A DNA stretch of 25,826 nucleotides, taken from positions 1-25,826 of the forward strand of contig CAYZAK010000028.1 of assembly GCA_964476445.1 (NCBI GenBank), in the 5' to 3' direction. The notes beneath the pieces were generated by a model, which was given only the letters and a program-made list of their open reading frames with translations, searched no databases and was not told the DNA's origin. The DNA comes from CAYZAK01 sp964476445. Its GTDB lineage: Bacteria > CG03 > SLGR01 > JAGXOG01. Each line of letters begins with the position of its first letter. The stretch's first letter is position 1. Below are positions 8,326-14,575 of the stretch, one piece after another. A program made the position numbers and the translations under genes.

Positions 8326-9648
8326 TTATTTTAACTCCTTACCCAGTACCCGGGGCAAAGACAATACTATGGCCGTTACAAACCAGAACGGACCCATTAT
8401 CCGGACAATTATAAACGTATTGCTGGTAGTAGCATGCATAAAAAGCCCTGCTGTTGCTCCAATAAAACCTATAACCAATCCCTTATACCAGTTATTATCC
8501 AGCAATTTATATATTTTAACTGAATATTTAACTATTTTATACTTTAATAAGGCAAAGGCAAAAAATCCTATTAATCCTAACTCCACCAGAGTACGAACAT
8601 ACTGACTATCGATAAAACCACGCCCGGTTACCCCCCAGCCGGTAAGAGGCCTCCGGGGAAAATTTTGTAAAAGATGGGTTCTCCAGGATGTAATTCTGGC
8701 TGCTGAAGAGGGGTCAAGTCCATAAGTACCGGAGCCGCCGGTAAAAGTGTAAGAAATACGTTCAATTAAAGTATCATACAGCCCGCCTCCTAATACTACC
8801 GGCAGTAAAACAACTGCCCCTATACCGGCAAGTAAAAGCATTTTCTTATATTTAGTAGTAAGAGCCACGACAGTAATGTATAAAGCAGGAATACCGGCGT
8901 AGGTAGCCCGGGACTGAGTGAAAATAATTAACGGAAGTAGGGATACAAGCACCGCGGTATAAAAAATTTTGTAATAATTTTTTTTGTTAAATATAGCCAA
9001 CCCCAGAGAAAGTCCCGTTAGTATAAGAAAATAGCCTCCCACGGAAGCCGGCTCCTGATCAAACGGGGCGTACATTCTTTCCGGGAAAATGAAATAGCTG
9101 TGTACTATTATTATAACAGCGGTAATCAGAAAGAATTTAAGAATTATGTTTATATCCTCCTTCTTATTAATTACGTTATAGGTCATCCAGAAAATCATAA
9201 AATATTCAAGATATTTTAAAAGATAAAAAACCGCCTGGCGGTAATCAACATTTCCCATTAATATTCCTTTTCCAGTAAAAAGAAAACAGGCGGCTACATA
9301 GTAAAAAATATACTTGTTTATAGGCGACGCTTTTAAAAGAGGAAGTTTTTTATTAACCGCCTGTTTGGCTAGCCAGGAAATAAATATTATTATCAAAAGT
9401 AAATCGTCGAATCTAATGACCACGGCCCTGCGAGGAACTCCGGCTATCGGTATTTCAGGGGAAAGCAGCATACTCATCACTAAAAATCCCACAGCTATTC
9501 TCATATCCAGTAAACTTAGCCCTACCGCCAAAAAGCCTATTATAAAATAAACCGGTAATCCGGTAGGTTCAACTGAAACAAATCTACCTAAAATAACTGA
9601 ACCTGCAATGAGTATAAAAAAAAAGAGAATGTCAGTTATATTTTTCAT
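8326..9648 (-). CDS. O-antigen ligase/polymerase family membrane protein (Wzy/WaaL-like)
   Basis: A polytopic inner-membrane protein of 440 residues with about a dozen hydrophobic segments, matching the O-antigen ligase family that polymerises or transfers lipid-linked polysaccharide on the periplasmic face. Family hallmarks are T-Q-S-R-A-T-Y-A-G (residues 244-252) and the region 314-365. That region has a conserved R-x-x-S-W, then P-L-T-G-W-G-V, a D-S-Q-Y motif and L-V-E-L-G-L-I-G, as in the periplasmic loop of Wzy/WaaL proteins. The ATG at 9648 has no Shine-Dalgarno and is preceded by a U-rich leader, but no other Met falls before residue 49, so the start is kept. It sits between the Wzc-type gene and the REC-GAF gene. 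In that setting polymerase (Wzy) is more likely than ligase; sequence alone does not decide. Confidence 0.85.
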   Translation of the reverse strand: MKNITDILFFFILIAGSVILGRFVSVEPTGLPVYFIIGFLAVGLSLLDMRIAVGFLVMSMLLSPEIPIAGVPRRAVVIRFDDLLLIIIFISWLAKQAVNKKLPLLKASPINKYIFYYVAACFLFTGKGILMGNVDYRQAVFYLLKYLEYFMIFWMTYNVINKKEDINIILKFFLITAVIIIVHSYFIFPERMYAPFDQEPASVGGYFLILTGLSLGLAIFNKKNYYKIFYTAVLVSLLPLIIFTQSRATYAGIPALYITVVALTTKYKKMLLLAGIGAVVLLPVVLGGGLYDTLIERISYTFTGGSGTYGLDPSSAARITSWRTHLLQNFPRRPLTGWGVTGRGFIDSQYVRTLVELGLIGFFAFALLKYKIVKYSVKIYKLLDNNWYKGLVIGFIGATAGLFMHATTSNTFIIVRIMGPFWFVTAIVLSLPRVLGKELK

Positions 9649-9691
9649 ACAAAAGAAAAATCAAAGAAAAAAAGCTCAAAATTTACTTTTA

Positions 9692-11557
9692 TTATGATTC
9701 CTCGTCGCCGTAATACTTATGGTAGTAACTGTAATAGAAATTTTTATCTTTCATTTCGGAAGCCCGGATCTGATTTAAAACTACTCCTAAGACATTAGCA
9801 TCCGTCTGGGTCATCTGGCGAATCGCCCTTCTGAGCGCTCCCCTTATAACCGTACCTACTTTATAGACAACCACCACTCCTCCAACCTGTGAAGAAATAA
9901 CGGTGGAATCCGCTACCGGTAATATGGGGGACGAATCAAGAATAACAAGATCAAATTTTTGCTGGGATTTTTTAAGAAAATCTTTAAATTCCCGGGATTG
10001 AAAAAGGGTAAGAGGATTGGGGGGAAGTTTTCCCGCGGTTATAAGCTTAAAATCATCGATGCCTCCAATATTTCGGACTTTATCTCCAAGAGTACCGGTA
10101 ACAAAATCGGAAGTTCCCTTTACTACGTCTTCGGGCTTTCTTTTTCCTATTAAAATTTCCGATAACCCGTTATCTTTAGGTACTCCGAACATCCGGTGCA
10201 GCATAGGGGCTCTAAAATCCGCTTCCACCAGGAGTACTTTTTTATGGGCCTGGGCCGCAGCCAGAGCAAAATTAGAAACAACCACAGATTTTCCTTCCTT
10301 CATTGTAGTAGAGGTAAAAAGAAGAGTATTCTCCTCGGCACCGGCAAAAGCGAAATTCACGTTTGTTTCCATTGTTCTGAACGATTCCGAAACGGTAGAT
10401 TTAGGTTTGTGAGCAAAAATAAGTCGAGAGCTGCGTTCTCCCGATCCGGTGGCCCTTTCTTTTATCTCATCAATGGCAGTTCCCACGTCCTTTTCGGAAG
10501 TAAAATAAGGAATCACTCCCATTACCGGAAGTTTAAGGAATTCCTCGAGTTCTTCTATGGTACCTATGGAAGTATCAAGATGTTCTTTAAAAAAAGCCAG
10601 TATAATTCCAAATACCAGTCCTACCATACCTCCCATACCATATCCTATCGCAGTCCGGGGGGAAACCGGTTGACGAGGTTTTACAGCCGGATTTATCACT
10701 CTTACCCGCGGCGGGTCGCCGGCGGCTGCGATCAACATCTCCCGGTGCTGGCGGCTGAGCATAAAATAAAGTTCTTCATTTACTTTAATATCCCTCTCAA
10801 GTCTTTGCTGAACCAGTCTTTCTTCGGAAATATTAGCAAGGGTTGATTCTAATTCTTTTATTCTTTCCTGGGTTTCAAGTACCTTAGGATGCCGCTCGGT
10901 ATACTGGGATTTAAGAGACTGGAGCTCCAGTTTAAGACTTTCCAGCCGTTCAGTAAAACTTTTTTTAACTCCGCTTAGATTCCCCGTATTTACATAATCC
11001 AGTAGCGCGTCCTCGCTTGAACGCAGCGCTTCGGAAATATATTCAAGTTGTGAAGACATAAATTCCCGGCGGGACCTAATGGTCGCCTGTTTTTGCCACT
11101 GGCTCACTTCTATATAAGATTCTGTAATTGAATTGGCCAGTATTGATGCCCGTTCGGGCTGGGAAGCCTTAATTTCTATACTGAGTAAATTTGTATTTCC
11201 ATCCTGTTTTACACTTATCTTCCCACTTATATTAGAGACAAGCCGGTCTATTTCATCGACAGGAGTTTCATCGGTAATCTGGCCGATCAACTCCAGGGCA
11301 CGTTCAATAACTTTACGGGATTGAGCAACTCTTATTTCTGTTTCCATCATGCCCGCGGAGTACCAGTGATAAGTTCCTCCCGCTCCGGTCACGGTTTCAG
11401 CTGTAACCTCACACACCGCGGACGCTCTATAGACAGGTTCCCTCCGTAAAGAAAAGTAATGGGCCGCACCAATTACAATAATTACCGAAAAAATTATTAC
11501 CCATTTTCTGCGACGGATGATACGCCAGTAATCGTATATGGTGTATTCCTGAGACAT
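9692..11557 (-). CDS. Polysaccharide co-polymerase with tyrosine autokinase (Wzc-like)
   Basis: An inner-membrane BY-kinase of 621 residues that sets polysaccharide chain length and export by cycles of tyrosine phosphorylation. The order is Wzz-type N-terminal domain (5-95) with first membrane helix 19-36, a periplasmic coiled coil (165-275), a proline motif P-R-Q-P-V-S-P (294-300), a second helix (305-323), then the kinase domain (375-600). Walker A is S-T-T-M-K-E-G-K-S (416-424), Walker A' V-E-A-D-F-R-A-P (444-451), Walker B L-V-I-L-D (537-541). The C-terminus has a tyrosine cluster, Y608, Y609, Y611, Y612, Y615 and Y616. Oddities: Walker A' starts with Glu where Asp is usual, and the E-x-x-R-x-x-R-T-N oligomerisation motif has Glu at its second Arg (E397). 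Stop and start are shared with the Wza-type gene (TGATG), so translation is coupled. Confidence 0.93.
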   Translation of the reverse strand: MSQEYTIYDYWRIIRRRKWVIIFSVIIVIGAAHYFSLRREPVYRASAVCEVTAETVTGAGGTYHWYSAGMMETEIRVAQSRKVIERALELIGQITDETPVDEIDRLVSNISGKISVKQDGNTNLLSIEIKASQPERASILANSITESYIEVSQWQKQATIRSRREFMSSQLEYISEALRSSEDALLDYVNTGNLSGVKKSFTERLESLKLELQSLKSQYTERHPKVLETQERIKELESTLANISEERLVQQRLERDIKVNEELYFMLSRQHREMLIAAAGDPPRVRVINPAVKPRQPVSPRTAIGYGMGGMVGLVFGIILAFFKEHLDTSIGTIEELEEFLKLPVMGVIPYFTSEKDVGTAIDEIKERATGSGERSSRLIFAHKPKSTVSESFRTMETNVNFAFAGAEENTLLFTSTTMKEGKSVVVSNFALAAAQAHKKVLLVEADFRAPMLHRMFGVPKDNGLSEILIGKRKPEDVVKGTSDFVTGTLGDKVRNIGGIDDFKLITAGKLPPNPLTLFQSREFKDFLKKSQQKFDLVILDSSPILPVADSTVISSQVGGVVVVYKVGTVIRGALRRAIRQMTQTDANVLGVVLNQIRASEMKDKNFYYSYYHKYYGDEES

Positions 11558-12210
11558 CAGAAAAGAATTGCCGTCATAGTTACCAAAGACGCAATAAAAC
11601 TCAAAGTGGGCATCACGTTCCTAACAAAATAGTTCCAGCTTGTCAGTCGGGTATGGGGTATGTAAACCACATCTCCCACCTCAAGTTTAAAGTCATCGGA
11701 CTTTCCACTAAGGATTGCGTCCAAATCTACATCTATCTTTTCCCGGGCATCACCATGAGATTTTCTAAGCACAACACAATTTTTTATATTGGCATCTTTT
11801 GTCACCCCTCCGACCCGGGCTACAAGTTCAAGTAGCCCCATACTTTTGTAATAAGGTATTTCACGGCCGGTTTGACGCTGTACTTCCCCGAAAATAGATA
11901 CCACCCAGCGTGAATGTCTTACAATTACTACCGATATCTCAGGTTGTTTTAAATACTCCCTAAATTCAGAAGCAAGCTGCTCTTCCAGTTCTTTGGTTGT
12001 TAAACCCTCCGCCGGGACCTTACCAACCAAAGGCATTGCTATACTACCGTCCATTTTAACTTCATTATGACGAGTTAAATCCGGATTGTTCCATATAAAA
12101 ATTTCTATTTCATCTCCAGGGGCTATTAAATAATCTGCGGCCGATACTATGGATGTGGTAAAGATTATAAAAAAAACAGCGAACACTGATACTCCAGTCA
12201 GACGTTTCAC
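11557..12210 (-). CDS. Polysaccharide export protein (Wza-like, poly-export plus SLBB)
   Basis: Predicted periplasmic/outer-membrane export protein of 217 residues, partner of the downstream Wzc-type kinase. Residues 1-24 are a signal peptide ending S-A-A. The poly-export domain spans about 26-98, opening Y-L-I-A-P-G-D-E-I-E-I. One SLBB domain follows at 105-165, starting V-S-I-F-G-E-V, then E-V-G-D-V-V-Y-I-P. Residues about 193-217 form a hydrophobic C-terminal segment. There is no lipobox cysteine, so unlike E. coli Wza it is not a lipoprotein, and with one SLBB it is shorter than Wza (about 380 residues). The GTG at 12210 is chosen over the GTG at 12219 because it makes a 4-base GTGA overlap with the transglycosylase stop and has an AAGGGTGGGAG site just upstream. 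Confidence 0.9.
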   Translation of the reverse strand: MKRLTGVSVFAVFFIIFTTSIVSAADYLIAPGDEIEIFIWNNPDLTRHNEVKMDGSIAMPLVGKVPAEGLTTKELEEQLASEFREYLKQPEISVVIVRHSRWVVSIFGEVQRQTGREIPYYKSMGLLELVARVGGVTKDANIKNCVVLRKSHGDAREKIDVDLDAILSGKSDDFKLEVGDVVYIPHTRLTSWNYFVRNVMPTLSFIASLVTMTAILF

Positions 12211-12932
12211 AACTCCCACCCTTTTAATATACGATAATTCTGGTATACCACCATCACATAATGAGTGGTCTCCTTAAAAGGCGGGATACCGTTATAATTT
12301 TTTACTGCCGTACTGCCGGCATTGTAAGCGGCCAGGGCTAATTTTTTATTTCCGTTATATTTATTTATCAGGTAAGCAAGATGTTTTGTGCCGGCATCAA
12401 TATTTTCTACCGGATCAAAAATATTTTGCACCCCGTATATTTTAGCCGTTTGGGGCATAAGCTGCATTAATCCTCTGGCTCCTTTATGAGAAATAGCCAT
12501 GGGGTTAAAACCTGACTCCTGTCTAATAACTGCTTTTACCAGCTCTTCTTCAACACCGTGTATCCGGGCGGATCTTTTTATTATTGAGCTAAACCGTTTC
12601 CGGGAGAAATTCTTTTTTGAATAATAATTTTCCAACCGTCCCATTGCGTTTTCATCTATCCGGTTTCCATTGGCCAGTCTTATTTCCCTAACTCTAATGG
12701 GAGAAAAAACCATTCCCCTTACACCAAAGTAAACTGTTATATTCCCTTCCGAACATATATCAATGTTGCCGTCAAAATAATTACCGTTTTTTAAATAAAC
12801 CCGTCCCCGGGCCGAAGAAGGGTTGTCAACTACCGGAGCCCTAACATAAATTATAGCAAAAGCAGATACCAGAAGAGAGAGCGCAACAATCCTCCGGATT
12901 AAATTTAAAAATATTGATAATTGCTTTTTCAT
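12207..12932 (-). CDS. Lytic transglycosylase, SLT (family 1) type
   Basis: Predicted periplasmic enzyme of 241 residues that cleaves the MurNAc-GlcNAc bond of peptidoglycan. An N-terminal signal anchor (about 13-30) precedes a short beta-rich region (43-92; G-R-V-Y-L-K-N-G-N-Y-F-D-G-N-I, then V-R-E-I-R-L-A-N-G) of unknown role. The catalytic domain spans about 115-235: E139 in I-R-Q-E-S-G-F-N-P is the catalytic acid, with G-A-R-G-L-M-Q-L-M-P at 151-160 and A-A-Y-N-A-G at 201-206. All SLT motifs are intact. The ATG at 12932 has no clear ribosome site. The gene overlaps the Wza-like gene by 4 bases. Its place in the operon suggests local opening of the cell wall for the trans-envelope export complex, which is inference. 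Confidence 0.9.
   Translation of the reverse strand: MKKQLSIFLNLIRRIVALSLLVSAFAIIYVRAPVVDNPSSARGRVYLKNGNYFDGNIDICSEGNITVYFGVRGMVFSPIRVREIRLANGNRIDENAMGRLENYYSKKNFSRKRFSSIIKRSARIHGVEEELVKAVIRQESGFNPMAISHKGARGLMQLMPQTAKIYGVQNIFDPVENIDAGTKHLAYLINKYNGNKKLALAAYNAGSTAVKNYNGIPPFKETTHYVMVVYQNYRILKGWEL
12213..12223 (-). promoter_or_regulatory. Ribosome-binding site for the Wza-like gene
   Basis: On the minus strand AAGGGTGGGAG lies just before the GTG at 12210, inside the last codons of the transglycosylase gene. It overlaps the alternative GTG at 12219, which argues against that start. Confidence 0.6.
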
Positions 12933-12955
12933 TATAATTTTTTAAAAACTACTTA

Positions 12956-13315
12956 TTAAAAAAATATCCTAACCGTTTCCCTAACTTCATATATTGTAAA
13001 CGGTTTCTTCATGCACTTGACCACCCCGCGAGACTTATAATTTTCAATTTCTGATTTATTAAAATAACCGGATATTACTATAATACCGCAACCGGCAATA
13101 TTATCATTTATTTCTCCGACCATATCTCTTTCTCCGGAAGACCCCAGAGAATGATCGAGTATCACAAGATGGTAATTTTTGTTTTTTACTTTATCTAACG
13201 CCTCTTTAAAATTTACCGCCGTATCAACTTCATAATTACTTTCTTTGCTCAGCAGTTTATCCAAAGATTGTAGAATATGCTGTTCATCATCTATAATAAG
13301 TATCTTTTTCTTCAT
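12956..13315 (-). CDS. Stand-alone response regulator receiver, atypical phosphosite loop
   Basis: A receiver-only protein of 119 residues. Acidic residues D9/D10, phosphoacceptor D54, switch residue S82 and K104 (K-K-P-F) are all present, so phosphorylation is possible. The loop after D54 reads D-H-S-L-G-S-S-G and lacks the usual Met-Pro-Gly, and the helix after S82 is unusual (G-Y-F-N-K-S-E). AAAGGA (minus strand, 13323-13328) lies 7 bases before the ATG. It is the second gene of the polysaccharide operon, 23 bases after the YfiM-like gene and 23 bases before the transglycosylase. A role in tuning polysaccharide assembly by protein contact is plausible. No cognate kinase is in the window. 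Confidence 0.88.
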   Translation of the reverse strand: MKKKILIIDDEQHILQSLDKLLSKESNYEVDTAVNFKEALDKVKNKNYHLVILDHSLGSSGERDMVGEINDNIAGCGIIVISGYFNKSEIENYKSRGVVKCMKKPFTIYEVRETVRIFF

Positions 13316-13338
13316 AATTGAATCCTTTGTAAAAACAA

Positions 13339-13665
13339 TTAAAATTTAACCACAACGATAGAAGCTCCCCCTAAAGAGGTAGCTACCAAATCAGCCCAGT
13401 TAAAGCCCGTCCTGGGGACATCATAAATTTCCTTCCCCAGTCCCGCTGCAACGGTCAGACCCACTGAGTACAGAAAAGCCTTGTCTTCATTTACATAATT
13501 TTTAAAAACAGGGTACGACCCATGAGAAATTAAAACCCCGGCTGAAAAGTGAACATACTTATCTTTTTCCAAAGATGCCAGAGTATCAAAAACCGCGCCT
13601 GAAGGCCGGGGAAATGACATTAACAAAAATAAAAAAACAGTAACTTTTATTTTAAAATTTTTCAT
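13339..13665 (-). CDS. Small exported YfiM/DUF2279-like protein
   Basis: An exported or membrane protein of 108 residues with a signal peptide (1-24, ending P-S-G-A). The conserved pattern is D-K-Y-V-H-F-S-A-G (35-43), a hydrophobic segment (about 64-76), G-K-E-I-Y-D (77-82) and F-N-W-A-D-L (88-93) followed by a small-residue-rich helix with G-G. This arrangement (K-x-x-H-F, G-x-x-K-E-x-x-D, D-x-x-A/N) is shared with YfiM/DUF2279-type envelope proteins of unknown function. It follows a good candidate promoter and heads the polysaccharide operon, so it may be an accessory of cell-wall or polysaccharide assembly. The family assignment rests on motif recall and is moderately sure. Confidence 0.7.
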   Translation of the reverse strand: MKNFKIKVTVFLFLLMSFPRPSGAVFDTLASLEKDKYVHFSAGVLISHGSYPVFKNYVNEDKAFLYSVGLTVAAGLGKEIYDVPRTGFNWADLVATSLGGASIVVVKF

Positions 13666-13681
13666 TATCTTTTAATAATGA

Positions 13682-13710
13682 ATAATAGCATTAATCTCTC
13701 TCTAAATCAA
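13682..13710 (-). promoter_or_regulatory. Candidate promoter for the polysaccharide operon
   Basis: On the minus strand TTGATT (13705-13710, four of six) is followed after exactly 17 bases by TATTAT (13682-13687, five of six). The -10 box ends 16 bases before the ATG of the YfiM-like gene, so the leader would be only about 9-10 bases. This is the best-looking sigma-70-type match I found in the intergenic gaps. Confidence 0.5.
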
Positions 13711-13747
13711 GAAAATTACGGTCAATAAAAAAGAAGGGGAATCTTAA

Positions 13748-14116
13748 TTATATGTATTTAGCTACTGTATTTCTAAATTTATGTATATCAACCGGTTTTG
13801 ATAAAAATTCTTCCGCGCCGTATTTAATAGCTTTTTCTATCAAGGTAGAAAAACCATATCCCGAAATAACTATTATCTTAATCTCCGGTTTTTTACTTTT
13901 AATTTTTTTGATCAATTCTATACCGTTCATACCCGGTAAATCTAAGTCGGTTATAATAAAATCATAATTTTTCTTACTAAAAAATTCCAAACCCGTTTCC
14001 GCCGAACCGGCCAGATCAATTTCGTAATTAAATTTGCTTTTCAATATTCTACAATAGGTATTCTGTAAAACTTTTTCATCCTCTATTATAAGTACCTTTT
14101 TATTTTTGACGTTCAT
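13748..14116 (-). CDS. Stand-alone response regulator receiver
   Basis: A receiver-only protein of 122 residues. Key residues are E12/D13, phosphoacceptor D57 in T-D-L-D-L-P-G-M-N-G, switch residue S85 (in place of Thr) and K107 in S-K-P-V. The domain fills the whole protein, so it signals through partners. AGGGAG (minus strand, 14125-14130) lies 8 bases before the ATG. It is separated by 82 bases from the polysaccharide operon downstream and has its own leader of about 140 bases upstream, so it may be transcribed alone or read through into the operon. It resembles the other single-domain receivers here more in layout than in detail. Confidence 0.92.
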   Translation of the reverse strand: MNVKNKKVLIIEDEKVLQNTYCRILKSKFNYEIDLAGSAETGLEFFSKKNYDFIITDLDLPGMNGIELIKKIKSKKPEIKIIVISGYGFSTLIEKAIKYGAEEFLSKPVDIHKFRNTVAKYI

Positions 14117-14255
14117 GATAAATTCTCCCTGTTATTTACCCATTCAATATACAACCGGTGAGGGACAAAACCCTCATCGTACTTGGTCCTTCCTTTTTTT
14201 GGTTTTCACTAATATAAAAATAGCATGCATACGTATCATGTATTCAATATAGTGC
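14117..14255 (-). promoter_or_regulatory. Leader region upstream of the receiver gene, with small hairpin and repeated 10-mer
   Basis: This 139-base gap holds a 6-bp hairpin (TGAGGG 14159-14164 with CCCTCA 14171-14176), an A-rich run on the minus strand just upstream of it, and two exact copies of TATATTGAAT (minus strand; 14142-14151 and 14242-14251) exactly 100 bases apart. Each copy contains a -10-like TATATT, but neither has a convincing -35 at normal spacing. I recognise no riboswitch class. Some regulatory function is likely from position alone. Confidence 0.3.
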
Positions 14256-14555
14256 CTATTTTTGGTGACAGGTGAATGTCTTTTTAGCTGTCTCCTGTAC
14301 CACTCCCTCTCCATTGGAACCAGATCTTTTGAGCAGAATACTTACGGTAGATTTTAAAAATTTCATATCATCGGATAATTTCTTTGTAATCCTTTGTATT
14401 TCTCTTGTAGATACAAGTTCTAACACCATTTTCTGAATTGTAGCCAAAAGAGTCTTTTCTCTTCTCTGCAACTGTATATTCACGATGGCTGAGCCCATTA
14501 TAGTTTTACGTAATTTGTTTTTCACATGTACCGGACGTACGGTGACAAAAACCAT
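14256..14555 (-). CDS. Small hypothetical protein, last in the surface-protein operon
   Basis: A 99-residue ORF that I do not recognise. It is basic and mostly helical, with a heptad-like middle (about 28-78, through L-V-S-T-R-E-I-Q-R-I-T-K-K-L) and a polar tail. It has no signal peptide or membrane helix. It starts 20 bases after the stop of the nucleotidyltransferase gene, with only a weak purine-rich GAGAG before the ATG. Position and strand favour a real gene and the reading frame fills a gap that would otherwise be about 460 bases long. The lack of family motifs and weak ribosome site leave doubt. An alternative is that it is a chance ORF in a long untranslated region. Confidence 0.45.
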   Translation of the reverse strand: MVFVTVRPVHVKNKLRKTIMGSAIVNIQLQRREKTLLATIQKMVLELVSTREIQRITKKLSDDMKFLKSTVSILLKRSGSNGEGVVQETAKKTFTCHQK

Positions 14556-14575
14556 AGGAATCTCTCAAAAAATAT

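Noticed and set aside
10196..10846. Plus-strand ORF of 216 codons opposite the Wzc-like gene
   Set aside because: Basic, His/Ser/Tyr-rich nonsense-like protein, wholly antisense to a well-supported kinase gene.
14159..14176. Riboswitch or attenuator in the receiver leader
   Set aside because: Only a 6-bp hairpin is present; no conserved aptamer core that I recognise, including the c-di-GMP class.
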